Positions 27,345 to 35,858 of a stretch of 64,000 nucleotides of DNA are shown piece after piece. This stretch comes from Trinickia diaoshuihuensis (GTDB lineage: Bacteria > Pseudomonadota > Gammaproteobacteria > Burkholderiales > Burkholderiaceae). The stretch is taken from NCBI RefSeq assembly GCF_003390925.1, contig NZ_QUBS01000027.1, positions 1 to 64,000 of the forward strand, read 5' to 3'. A program made the translations under genes and the position numbers. The notes beneath the pieces are model-generated. The model searched no databases and was not told where the DNA came from. It was given only the letters and a program-made list of their open reading frames with translations. The number at the start of each line of letters is the position of its first letter. Position 1 is the first letter of the stretch.

Positions 27345-27485
27345 ATGATGAAGGCGTGGTTGGCGGCCCTCTTGGCTGCATGGGTATGCATCGGATGCGC
27401 GCAAACCGGGACGTCGAGTGCGAACTCGGGCGGCAGTATCACCATGTACGGCACGATCGATCAGGGCATTACGTTCCGCAAGTGA
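27345..27485 (+). CDS. Small lipoprotein (46 residues)
   Basis: This short frame begins ATGATGAAGGCG and encodes MMKAWLAALLAAWVCIGC followed by AQTGTSSANSGGSITMYGTI and ending DQGITFRK. A hydrophobic signal and a lipobox-like CIGC are present, although Cys at -3 is unusual, so the mature lipoprotein is about 29 residues. The SGG-S-x-T-M-Y-G-x-x-D segment looks like the first strand of a Burkholderia porin but no barrel follows. The second ATG (27348) has the better spacing to GCGAGG. It lies between the divergent ArsR gene and an MFS operator. Function unknown. Confidence 0.6.
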   Translation: MMKAWLAALLAAWVCIGCAQTGTSSANSGGSITMYGTIDQGITFRK

Positions 27486-27502
27486 GCGGGCCCGAGCTCG
27501 CG

Positions 27503-27538
27503 TGGCAGAAATTGATGCATCATTGGCATTTCTGCCAA
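27503..27538. promoter_or_regulatory. Palindromic operator upstream of the MFS gene
   Basis: TGGCAGAAAT (27503-27512) and ATTTCTGCCA (27528-27537) form a perfect 10-bp inverted repeat with a 15-bp centre. A nested TTGGCA-N4-TGCCAA (27523-27538) lies inside its right arm. It stands about 50 bp before the MFS start, next to a GlxA-type and an ArsR-type regulator. The binding protein is not known. Confidence 0.5.
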
Positions 27539-27588
27539 TTCGGTCCGGGTGAGGATATCCGTTGTTCTCATCACCCCAAGGCTCATCG

Positions 27589-28860
27589 ATGCATGCTGTC
27601 GCCTCTCTGGAACTCGGCCGCGAACGCGCCGGCCGCCGCAACGCCCGCGTACTGGCGCTCTGTCAGGCGTTATATACGTCGTCCGTTTCGATCGACCTGA
27701 CGTTGACGGGGTTGGTCGGCTACAACCTCGCCGACGATAAGGCGCTGGCGACGCTGCCGTTCTCGTTGATCACGGTGGCCGCTGCTTTGACGACGATTTT
27801 CGCTTCGTTTTTGATGGCCCGGATCGGCCGCCGTGCCGGTTTTGCGTTGGGAGCGGCCGTCGGCGCGGCGGGCGGCGCGATCTCCGTGCACGCGATTTAC
27901 GTTCATCACTTTTGGCTGTTTTGCTGCGGCACCGCGACGGTCGGCGTGTTCCAGGCATTTGCGCAGTATTACCGCCTCGCCGCCGCGGATGCTGTCGATG
28001 CCCATGCGAAAAGCCGCGCGATTTCGACGGTGTTGACGGGCGGAGTCGTCGCCGCGGTGCTCGGCCCCGCGTTGGCCGCATGGAGCCGCGATTGGCTCGC
28101 ACCGGTTACCTTCGCGGGCTCCTACGCCCTCGTGACGGTTCTGGGACTGGCCTCCATGGCCCTCGTCGTGGCCGGATACCGCAACGCGGGCGCCTCGGGT
28201 GGCGCGCAGCCGGCGGCAAAGGAGGCCCCGGTCCCGGCCTCGGTCGGGGAAGCCGCCCGTCCGCTTGCGCACATCGTCGCGCAGCCGATTTTCATGGCCG
28301 CGCTGGCCAACAATGCGCTGGGCTATATGGTCATGATGTTCGTGATGACGGCCACGCCGATTGCGGCGGTTGCGTGCGGTCATACGATCGGGGACGGGGC
28401 CCGCATCATCGAATGGCATCTCGTGGGCATGTACGCGCCGTCGTTGTTCGCCGGACGTTTGATCGCCCGTTTCGGGGTGCTGCGTATCATCGGAGCGGGC
28501 ATCGCTTTGTCGGCGGCCTGCTCGGTGATTGCGCTGTCGGCGACGGACTTGCCGCATTTTTACGCGGCGTTGGCGTGCCTCGGCGTCGGCTGGAATTTTA
28601 TGTTCGTCGGCGGCACGACGCTACTGACGCAGTCGTACCGGCCGAGCGAACGCGCGAAGACGCAGGCGACGAGCGAGTTCACCACGTTCGCTTGCACGGC
28701 GCTCGCCTCTCTGACGGCAGGGCAGTTGCTTGCGCGCTTCGGTTGGTCGACCGTCTGCGCGTCCGTGTTCCCCGCTTTGGCGCTCGCGGCATGCGCGACG
28801 CTGGCGTACGGATGGGCGCGCTCGCGGGCAAGCTCGGGCGCTTGCGCCAGCCCATCGTGA
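27589..28860 (+). CDS. MFS transporter
   Basis: This 423-residue protein shows about twelve hydrophobic segments in two sets of six with a polar central loop (about residues 200-225) and an MFS signature-like FLMARIGRRAGFALG after the second helix. It is a proton-driven permease of the major facilitator superfamily; no substrate can be assigned. The ATG at 27589 is preferred over TTG at 27562. It lies 22 nt before the GlxA-family regulator, suggesting a two-gene operon under the palindromic operator. It probably exports or imports a small amine or drug (inference). Confidence 0.82.
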   Translation: MHAVASLELGRERAGRRNARVLALCQALYTSSVSIDLTLTGLVGYNLADDKALATLPFSLITVAAALTTIFASFLMARIGRRAGFALGAAVGAAGGAISVHAIYVHHFWLFCCGTATVGVFQAFAQYYRLAAADAVDAHAKSRAISTVLTGGVVAAVLGPALAAWSRDWLAPVTFAGSYALVTVLGLASMALVVAGYRNAGASGGAQPAAKEAPVPASVGEAARPLAHIVAQPIFMAALANNALGYMVMMFVMTATPIAAVACGHTIGDGARIIEWHLVGMYAPSLFAGRLIARFGVLRIIGAGIALSAACSVIALSATDLPHFYAALACLGVGWNFMFVGGTTLLTQSYRPSERAKTQATSEFTTFACTALASLTAGQLLARFGWSTVCASVFPALALAACATLAYGWARSRASSGACASPS

Positions 28861-28882
28861 ATTTTATTGATTAGGTGTACTC

Positions 28883-29914
28883 ATGAATGCGCTCACCACG
28901 TCCCCGGTCCGCCAAATCGTATTCGCGGTGGCGCCGCATCTCGTCTTGCTCGACGCTTGCGGCCCCCTGGAAGCATTTTGGCGTGCCGAACTCGAGATGC
29001 GACAGGCGCGCAAAAGCGCGGCCGGCGAGTATGTGGCGTACCGGACGCGTGTCGCCTCGATCGAAGGCGGGATATTGGAGACGCATGTCGGCCTGCCTGT
29101 CGTCGTCGAGCGGCTCGACGCCCTGGACAACGAATCGATCGATACGGTGATCGTCGCCGGCACGTTCGTAGCCGACCAAATGGTGCTCGACGCGCAGCTC
29201 ATCAAGTGGCTCGAGCGCATGGCGCCGCGCGTTCGCCGTGTCTGCTCCGTCTGCGTCGGCGCGTTTTATCTGGCGGCGGCGGGCTTGCTCGAAGGCCGCC
29301 GCGCGACCACCCATTGGCGCAGCGCCGACGAACTCGCGCGCCGCTTTCCGTCCGTCCGCGTCGATGCCGATCCGATCTTTATTCGCGACGTGCAGGGTGG
29401 CCGCGCCATCTGGACTTCGGCGGGCGTGACGGCCGGCATCGATCTCGCGCTCGCGCTGATCGAGGAAGACTTCGGCCACGCACTCGCGATACAGGCGGCG
29501 CGCCGGCTCGTCGTGTTCATGAAGCGTCCCGGCGGCCAGTCCCAATTCAGCGCAACGCTCGACGCGCAGCAATGCCCGACGGGGGAGTTCGATGCGTTGC
29601 ATGCGTGGATGGCGACGAACTTGCGTGACGATCTTTCCGTCGAGCGGCTGGCCGAACGAGTTCGCATGTCGCCCCGAACATTTGCGCGGCGCTACGTCGA
29701 AGCGGTGGGGCGCACGCCGGCCAAGACCGTCGAGGCGCTGCGGCTCGAAGCGGCCGCGCATTCGCTCGCGCAATCGCGCCGCCCGATGAAACGGATCGCG
29801 CTCGATTGCGGCTTCGGCACCGAGCAAAACTTGCGGCGCGCATTCGTTAGACGCTTCGGCGTGCCGCCGCTCAGTTATCGCGAGCGCTTCGCGCCGCTCA
29901 ATGCGGCGGCATAG
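28883..29914 (+). CDS. GlxA-family (DJ-1/PfpI plus AraC) transcriptional regulator
   Basis: This 343-residue protein has an N-terminal DJ-1/PfpI-like domain (about 10-195; VRRVCSVCVGAFYLAAAGLL corresponds to the nucleophile-elbow region) and a C-terminal AraC helix-turn-helix pair (LAERVRMSPRTFARRYVEAV and IALDCGFGTEQNLRRAFVRRFGVPPLSYRERF). GlxA-type proteins regulate amine, choline or aldehyde genes. It lies 22 nt after the MFS gene and may regulate it. Confidence 0.88.
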   Translation: MNALTTSPVRQIVFAVAPHLVLLDACGPLEAFWRAELEMRQARKSAAGEYVAYRTRVASIEGGILETHVGLPVVVERLDALDNESIDTVIVAGTFVADQMVLDAQLIKWLERMAPRVRRVCSVCVGAFYLAAAGLLEGRRATTHWRSADELARRFPSVRVDADPIFIRDVQGGRAIWTSAGVTAGIDLALALIEEDFGHALAIQAARRLVVFMKRPGGQSQFSATLDAQQCPTGEFDALHAWMATNLRDDLSVERLAERVRMSPRTFARRYVEAVGRTPAKTVEALRLEAAAHSLAQSRRPMKRIALDCGFGTEQNLRRAFVRRFGVPPLSYRERFAPLNAAA

Positions 29915-30020
29915 TCGCGCTCCGGTAGTCCCCTAGTCGCGACGGGGTGCGCGGCGCGAATATTGCGCCTTTATAATCGGCTCCTTTCTAGTTGCGCGAA
30001 CGCGCACCACCGGAGCCACG

Positions 30021-30524
30021 ATGAGCACGCCCTCGACCCCCTTGGACCGTTCGGAAACCACGTTTCGTTTCCTCGCCGAGCCGACTTCCGTCAACTTCGG
30101 CGGCAAGGTCCACGGCGGCGCACTGATGAAGTGGATCGACGAGACGGCGTACGCTTGCGCGGCCGTTTGGTCGGGCCGCTATTGCGTCACGGTCAGCGTC
30201 GGCAACATTCGCTTTCGCCGGCCGATTCTCGTCGGCAACCTCGTGGAATTGCGCGCGCGCGTCGTGGCGACGGGGCGCACGAGCATGCATATCCATGTGA
30301 CGGTGCACGCCGGCGATCCCAAGAGCGGGCAATTGCGTTTGACGACCGATTGCCTCGTGGTGTTCGTTGCCGTCGACGAGAACGGCACGCCGATTCCCGT
30401 GCCCCCGTTCGAGCCGAAGACGGACGCGCAAAAGCGTATCGCGAAGTATGCGATGGACGTTAAGGCGGCCCTCGATGCGATTATCGATTTGAAGCCGGAG
30501 GAAATGGCGAAGGGAATTATTTGA
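30021..30524 (+). CDS. Acyl-CoA thioesterase, YciA/ACOT hotdog type
   Basis: The 167-residue protein fits a single hotdog domain with the ACOT signature NFGGKVHGGALMKWIDETAY (Asn-Phe-Gly helix cap). It would hydrolyse acyl-CoA to free acid and CoA. A TATAAT at 29972-29977 may be its -10 box, with a poor -35. Two hairpins without T tracts (30533-30598) follow and separate it from convergent fumC. Confidence 0.87.
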   Translation: MSTPSTPLDRSETTFRFLAEPTSVNFGGKVHGGALMKWIDETAYACAAVWSGRYCVTVSVGNIRFRRPILVGNLVELRARVVATGRTSMHIHVTVHAGDPKSGQLRLTTDCLVVFVAVDENGTPIPVPPFEPKTDAQKRIAKYAMDVKAALDAIIDLKPEEMAKGII

Positions 30525-30532
30525 CGATGCCG

Positions 30533-30598
30533 CGCTCGTTCGCTCGGCAAGACGTCCGAACGAGCGCCCTCGGCCGCGCTCGAAGACAAGCGGCCGAG
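30533..30598. other. Two adjacent perfect hairpins between convergent genes
   Basis: CGCTCGTTCG (30533-30542) pairs with CGAACGAGCG (30557-30566); CTCGGCCGC (30569-30577) pairs with GCGGCCGAG (30590-30598). No T tract follows on either strand. They lie between the convergent thioesterase and fumC genes and probably end or stabilise both transcripts. Confidence 0.55.
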
Positions 30599-30614
30599 CC
30601 CGTCTAGCAGCGCT

Positions 30615-32012
30615 TCAGTCGCGCCGCCCCGTCATCGCTTCGGGCCGCACCCATTCGTCGAACTGCGCCTCGGTGACGTAGCCGAGCGCGAGCGCCGCCG
30701 CCTTCAGCGTGGTGCCTTCCTTATGCGCCTTCTTCGCGATCTGCGCGGCCTTGTCGTAGCCGATGTGCGGATTGAGCGCCGTCACGAGCATTAGCGATTC
30801 ATTGAGCAGCGTATCGATGCGCGCGCGGTTCGGCTCTATACCGACCGCGCAATGATCGTTGAAGCTTTGCGCGCCGTCCGCGAGCAAGCGGATCGACTGC
30901 AGAACGTTGTGCGCGATCATCGGGCGGAATACGTTCAGTTCGAAATTGCCGCTCGCGCCGCCGATGTTGATGGCCACGTCGTTGCCGAACACCTGGCAGC
31001 ACAGCATCGTCACCGCCTCCGATTGCGTCGGATTGACCTTGCCCGGCATGATCGAGCTGCCCGGTTCGTTTTCGGGGATGGTGATTTCACCGAGGCCGCA
31101 GCGCGGGCCGCTGGCAAGCCAACGCACATCGTTGGCAATCTTCATGAGGCTCGCGGCCACGGTCTTGAGCGCGCCATGCGCGAAGACGAGCGCATCGGCC
31201 GCCGCCATCACCTCGAACTTATTGGGAGCGCTGACGAACGGTAGCCCCGTCAAACGTCCGATCGCGCCGGCCACGCGCTCGGCGAATTGCGGATGCGCGT
31301 TGAGCCCGGTGCCCACCGCCGTGCCGCCCTGAGCCAACTCATACAAATGCGGCAGCGCCGATTTTAGATGCGCGATGCCATGCGCAAGTTGAGCCGCATA
31401 CCCAGAGAACTCCTGGCCCAGCGTGAGCGGCGTCGCGTCTTGCAAGTGCGTGCGGCCGATCTTGACGATGTCGGCGAACGCGCGCGATTTCGTCTCCAGC
31501 GTGTCGTGCAACGTGGCTAGAGCGGGCAGCAGATGCGTGACGATCGCGTTTGCCGCCGCAACGTGCATCGCGGTCGGGAACACGTCGTTCGACGATTGGC
31601 CACGATTGACGTCGTCGTTCGGATGCACTTTGCGCGCTTCGCCGCGTTCGCCGCCGAGCAATTCGCTTGCGCGATTCGCGATGACTTCGTTCAGGTTCAT
31701 GTTCGTCTGCGTACCCGAACCCGTTTGCCAGACCGCAAGCGGAAACTCGCCGGCGTGACGGCCTTCGATGACCTCGTCGGCCGCCTGCATGATGGCGCGC
31801 GCTTTGTCCTCGGGCAATACGCCCAACTCCAGGTTCACTTCCGCGGCGGCGCGTTTGATGAGCGCGAGCGCGGTAATGAGCTCGGGCGATTGCTTCTCCG
31901 TCGAGATCTTGAAATTCTGTAGCGAGCGTTGTGTCTGCGCGCCCCACAAGCGCGCGGCCGGCACGGCGATTTCGCCGAAAGTGTCGCGCTCCATGCGATG
32001 GTCTTCGGTCAT
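30615..32012 (-). CDS. fumC: Class II fumarate hydratase
   Basis: FumC is the iron-independent, heat-stable fumarase of the citric acid cycle. The 465-residue product has the family signature [11 protein letters not shown], the catalytic-region [17 protein letters not shown], and the N-terminal RIERDTFGE-like start ([11 protein letters not shown]). The ATG at 32012 encodes [12 protein letters not shown]; the internal ATG at 31994 is an alternative. It is monocistronic in this window. Confidence 0.97.
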   Translation of the reverse strand: MTEDHRMERDTFGEIAVPAARLWGAQTQRSLQNFKISTEKQSPELITALALIKRAAAEVNLELGVLPEDKARAIMQAADEVIEGRHAGEFPLAVWQTGSGTQTNMNLNEVIANRASELLGGERGEARKVHPNDDVNRGQSSNDVFPTAMHVAAANAIVTHLLPALATLHDTLETKSRAFADIVKIGRTHLQDATPLTLGQEFSGYAAQLAHGIAHLKSALPHLYELAQGGTAVGTGLNAHPQFAERVAGAIGRLTGLPFVSAPNKFEVMAAADALVFAHGALKTVAASLMKIANDVRWLASGPRCGLGEITIPENEPGSSIMPGKVNPTQSEAVTMLCCQVFGNDVAINIGGASGNFELNVFRPMIAHNVLQSIRLLADGAQSFNDHCAVGIEPNRARIDTLLNESLMLVTALNPHIGYDKAAQIAKKAHKEGTTLKAAALALGYVTEAQFDEWVRPEAMTGRRD

Positions 32013-32092
32013 GATGCTTCGGCTCCGATACGAAAACTGCGATTGAATGGGTTCGCCCCGCCACGGCTAACGTACACGCGTATCGTCATCCG

Positions 32093-33778
32093 CTACAGTT
32101 GCGAGTCGACCGGCAACAACAAGAATAGCCCTGTGAGGAGATTGCGTACGAGCCCCGCCTCGGGATCGAGCGCCCATGTGCGCAGGCGCGGGACACCGGT
32201 TGCGTCTTGTTCGGCGCCGCTCCATACGAGGCCTGAGTCGGGTTCGCCGAGCGCGCGCATCGTGCCGTTCTCGCTCGGCGGGGCCAGCGTGACGCGATAG
32301 CTGGCCGTGGGCGCCATGGCTTGATCGATGAGTTTCGCAGCTTGCCCCGCAAGCGCGGGACTGTCGATGACGAGCGCGAGTTCGCTGTTTAGGTTAGCGG
32401 ATCGCGGATCGAAATTCAGCGAGCCGATCACGAGCGTGCGCCGGTCGATGACATAAGCCTTCGCATGCAGGCTCGCGCGCGACTGCGAGCCCGCGAAGAA
32501 CCGCGAACGCGTGCGTTGCAGCGGTTGGAATTCGTAGAGTTCGATACCGTTCTTGAGCAACGGGATACGGTAGGGACTGTAGCCGGCTTGAACGGCGACG
32601 GCGTCCGTCGAGGCCATGGAGTTCGTGACGACCGCCACGCGCACGCCACGCCGCGTGAGCCCCGCGAGCAATTTCACCCCTGCATCGTGCGGAACGAAGT
32701 AGGGCGACAGGAGCAGCACCTCGTGCTGAGCGCTGCTCAGCAGTTCGGCGAGCGTGTGCATCGGCGGACTGCGGTAGTCGTCGTCGGGCTCGGTGATCTT
32801 GCGCGGCGAATCGACGCTGAACTTGGCGGGGGCCCAAACTAGACCGATTTGTTCTTGCGCGATTTGCTCGCGCAGCGGGGCGGCGCTCAACGGCTTCGCG
32901 CCGACAGCTTGCGCTTGACTGCGCCAATGCTCGCGCAATTGCTCGCGCGCCGCGTTCAAATCGTTGTCGGCATAGCTATGTTTGTCGACGGCTTTCAACG
33001 GATAGGCGCCGGCGCTATTCCAAAAGGCGTCGAAGCTATGCGAGACGTCGTGAACGATCGGGCCCGCGGCAAGGACGTCCAAGTCGCGGAATTGAAGCTT
33101 GGGACTTGCGCTGAAATATTCGTCGCCCAGATTGCGGCCGCCGACGATCGCGACCTCGCCGTCGGCGATCATCGCTTTGTTGTGCATACGACGTGTGAAG
33201 CGATCGATGCGCGTGAGGAACGTCTCGGTACGGGAAAAGACGCTCGGGTGCGTGCTGCCGAACGGATTGAAAATGCGCACTTCGATCTTGGGATGCGTCG
33301 AAAGCGCCGCCATCAAGCGGCGGGTATCGTCGAAGTTCAAGTCGTCGACGAGCAAGCGCACGCGCACGCCGCGATCGGCCGCATAGAGCGCCGTGGCCAG
33401 TAGTAGCCGGCCCGTCGTATCCTCCGAGGCGATGTAGTACTGCAGATCGAGCGTTCGGGTGGCGGCGCGCGCGAGCGCAATGCGCATTTGCAGCGCGTCC
33501 GTGCCGTCGGTCAGCAGACGGAAACCCGATTGGCCCGCGTGCGCGGCGACGAGCGGCGCGAGCGCGCGGCCGAGCGGGGTCGCCTCCGGGTCAGAGAGGC
33601 TATGGGTGACCGGACGGTCCAGCGACGTCGCCGGCGGCAGCGCGGCACAGGCGGCCAGAGCCGTGATCGTGACGAGGATCGCGATCGGGCGGCCGAGTGC
33701 CAGCTTATCGGCCCAAGCGCCGCTGCGCGCATATCGATTCGATGCGGCTCCGAGCCGCGGCCAATGCTCATCGAACAC
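32093..33778 (-). CDS. Phospholipase D family protein (cardiolipin synthase ClsC-like)
   Basis: This 561-residue protein has two HKD motifs: HNKAMIADGEVAIVGGRN and HAKAYVIDRRTLVIGSLNFD, each ending in the Asn of the phosphatidyl-transfer site. The N-terminal half has a hydrophobic segment (AILVTITALAACAAL) with LAAC that could be a lipobox. Size and arrangement match ClsC-like enzymes that make cardiolipin from phosphatidylglycerol plus phosphatidylethanolamine, or a general phosphatidyl transferase. The start is GTG, supported by GGAAGAG at a 6-nt distance. It lies 80 nt upstream of fumC on the same strand. Confidence 0.85.
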   Translation of the reverse strand: MFDEHWPRLGAASNRYARSGAWADKLALGRPIAILVTITALAACAALPPATSLDRPVTHSLSDPEATPLGRALAPLVAAHAGQSGFRLLTDGTDALQMRIALARAATRTLDLQYYIASEDTTGRLLLATALYAADRGVRVRLLVDDLNFDDTRRLMAALSTHPKIEVRIFNPFGSTHPSVFSRTETFLTRIDRFTRRMHNKAMIADGEVAIVGGRNLGDEYFSASPKLQFRDLDVLAAGPIVHDVSHSFDAFWNSAGAYPLKAVDKHSYADNDLNAAREQLREHWRSQAQAVGAKPLSAAPLREQIAQEQIGLVWAPAKFSVDSPRKITEPDDDYRSPPMHTLAELLSSAQHEVLLLSPYFVPHDAGVKLLAGLTRRGVRVAVVTNSMASTDAVAVQAGYSPYRIPLLKNGIELYEFQPLQRTRSRFFAGSQSRASLHAKAYVIDRRTLVIGSLNFDPRSANLNSELALVIDSPALAGQAAKLIDQAMAPTASYRVTLAPPSENGTMRALGEPDSGLVWSGAEQDATGVPRLRTWALDPEAGLVRNLLTGLFLLLPVDSQL

Positions 33779-33929
33779 GTCGGACTCTTCCTTCGCTGAC
33801 GGACCGGCCGGACGAAGAGGGATCGTTCCGGCACGAATAACGGCATTCTATGTGAAGGCGGCGTTCTTTACCGCCTACCTAGGCATGCGCATGCCTGGAC
33901 GCCGGGACAGCATTGTCCGTGCCCGCTTC

Positions 33930-35318
33930 TCAAGCGTTGCGCAAGCGGCGCGTGCGCCGCTCGAAGCGCAGCGTCATCAGCACGGCGACGCTGGCGAGCC
34001 CGGCCGCGAGGCCCCACCATAGGCCGCGCGGCCCCAGTCCCGCATGGAACGCGAGCCAGTAACCGGTGGGAAAGCCGACGCCCCAATAGCCGAACGCGGC
34101 CGCGAGCATCGGCACGCGCGTGTCCTTCAGCCCGCGCAGGCAGCCCGAGCCGATCGTTTGCATACCGTCGACGATCTGGAACACGGCGGCCACGCCGAGC
34201 AGCGAAGCGGCGATCGAGATGGTTTGCGCATTGGCCGCGTCGTTCAGATTCAGGTACAAGCCGATGATGGCCTTCGGGGCGACGATGAACAAAAGCCCGG
34301 TCATCGACATATAGGCGACGCCGAGTCCGAGCGCGACGAAGCCCGCATGGCGCGCGGCCATGGGATTGCCCGCGCCCATCCAGTAGCCTACGCGCACGTT
34401 CGCGGCTTGTCCGATGGCGAGCGGCACCATGAACGTCACCGAGCTCACGCTCAGCGCTACTTGATGGGCCGCGAGCGGCTTCTCGCCCATGAGCCCGATG
34501 AACAGCCCCGTGCATAGAAACAGCAACGACTCGACGCCGTAGGTGATGGCCACGGGCCAGCCGATCGCGAACAGCTCGCTCATGAGCGGCATCGTCGGCC
34601 GCTTGCCGACGACGAAGTGCTTGAACCTGCGGCGCCCGTGCAGCATGGCGACGAGCGCAATCGCGCTGAGCCACACGGTAATCGTCGTGGCCGCGGCGGA
34701 GCCGAGCATGCCCAGGCGCGGCAGGCCCCAGACGCCGTGAATGAGCCCGTAGTTCAGCACGCCGTTGAACACGACGCCGACGAGTGCGACCCACAGCAGG
34801 CGCTTGGCCGCGCCGATGGCCGGCAAAAACGAACGCATCATGCCGACACCGATCAAGCTGCCGAGCGAGGCGAAGCGCAGCACGCCGGTGTAGGCGCCGA
34901 CGTCGCGTGCGAGCGTGGCCGGCTCGCCAAACGCAAGCAAGATCGGCTGCGCGAAGGACAGCAGCACGAAGGCGGGCAGCGAGAGCAGCACCGACAACGC
35001 GAGTCCCGTCCAGTAGATATGCGGGACGCGATGATCGGCTTGCGCGCCGCGCGCGTTGGCGACGGTGACGCTCACCGAACTGAGCACGCCCTGCAGCACC
35101 GTGACGATGACGAAAAAGATCCCGGCGCCGAGGCCGCCGGCCGCGAGCGCGTCGGCGCTCAGCGAGCCAAGCAGGATCGTATCGGTGACGCCCATCGCCA
35201 TTTGCGACAGTTGGGCGATGGCGAGCGGGGCGGCCAGGCGGGCGGTGTCGGCGGCGTGGCGGGAAAACGGCGGCGAGGCCGGCTCGGCGGCGGCCCGGGC
35301 AATCGTGGATTCTGACAT
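33930..35318 (-). CDS. MATE family efflux transporter (NorM-like)
   Basis: The 462-residue protein has about twelve hydrophobic segments and the MATE pattern (APLAIAQLSQMAMGVTDTILLG near the N-terminus and a second half beginning ELFAIGWPVAITYGVESLLF). It exports cationic drugs or metabolites with Na+ or H+. ATG at 35318 begins MSESTIARAAAEP. It is monocistronic and convergent with nothing nearby; no regulator is adjacent. Confidence 0.9.
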   Translation of the reverse strand: MSESTIARAAAEPASPPFSRHAADTARLAAPLAIAQLSQMAMGVTDTILLGSLSADALAAGGLGAGIFFVIVTVLQGVLSSVSVTVANARGAQADHRVPHIYWTGLALSVLLSLPAFVLLSFAQPILLAFGEPATLARDVGAYTGVLRFASLGSLIGVGMMRSFLPAIGAAKRLLWVALVGVVFNGVLNYGLIHGVWGLPRLGMLGSAAATTITVWLSAIALVAMLHGRRRFKHFVVGKRPTMPLMSELFAIGWPVAITYGVESLLFLCTGLFIGLMGEKPLAAHQVALSVSSVTFMVPLAIGQAANVRVGYWMGAGNPMAARHAGFVALGLGVAYMSMTGLLFIVAPKAIIGLYLNLNDAANAQTISIAASLLGVAAVFQIVDGMQTIGSGCLRGLKDTRVPMLAAAFGYWGVGFPTGYWLAFHAGLGPRGLWWGLAAGLASVAVLMTLRFERRTRRLRNA

Positions 35319-35462
35319 GGCGAATCGAGGAGGCGCGACGGGGCCGTCAGCGCATCGTGCGCACGGCCCATGTTGTTATCTTCGGAAAGGAAGAGCTTAT
35401 TGCTTCCGCGCTCGCCTGTCGATGGTGCGGCGCAACCGCGCGGCCTAGTGCATCCAGCGCGC

Positions 35463-35684
35463 CTAGCGCGGCTCGTGGATGGCGATGCGCGTATCGCCTA
35501 GCATCACGACCTGGCCTGCTCGAATCTTGCACGTTTTACGCAACTCGACCCGGCCGTCGACTTTGACTTCGCCCGATGCGACCAAGACTTTCGCGGAGCC
35601 GCCGCTATCGGCCAAGCCCATCAGCTTGAGCAAGTTGTGCAGTTCGACGTGATCGCCCGTGAGCGTGAAATTGAGGTTGGCCAT
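35463..35684 (-). CDS. S4-like RNA-binding protein (YbcJ family)
   Basis: This 73-residue protein is a single S4 domain (LHNLLKLMGLADSGGSAKVL, VKVDGRVELRKTCKI) of the YbcJ type. It probably binds structured RNA; its physiological target is not known. It stands alone between the MATE gene and the helicase gene. Confidence 0.85.
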   Translation of the reverse strand: MANLNFTLTGDHVELHNLLKLMGLADSGGSAKVLVASGEVKVDGRVELRKTCKIRAGQVVMLGDTRIAIHEPR

Positions 35685-35858
35685 GGCGATATCCGGCGTG
35701 CGGCGCGAGAGCGACTAGGGCAGGCATCATAAGCCCTGCGAAACCTGATAGGCTAGCGTCTTGTTTCTCCGGCGCCGCCGTGGCTTGCCCACGGCGTGCG
35801 CCGTGCGCTTTGCCGTGCAGCCTTGCCGCGAGTCGATTCGAACGAGCACAGTCCTACC

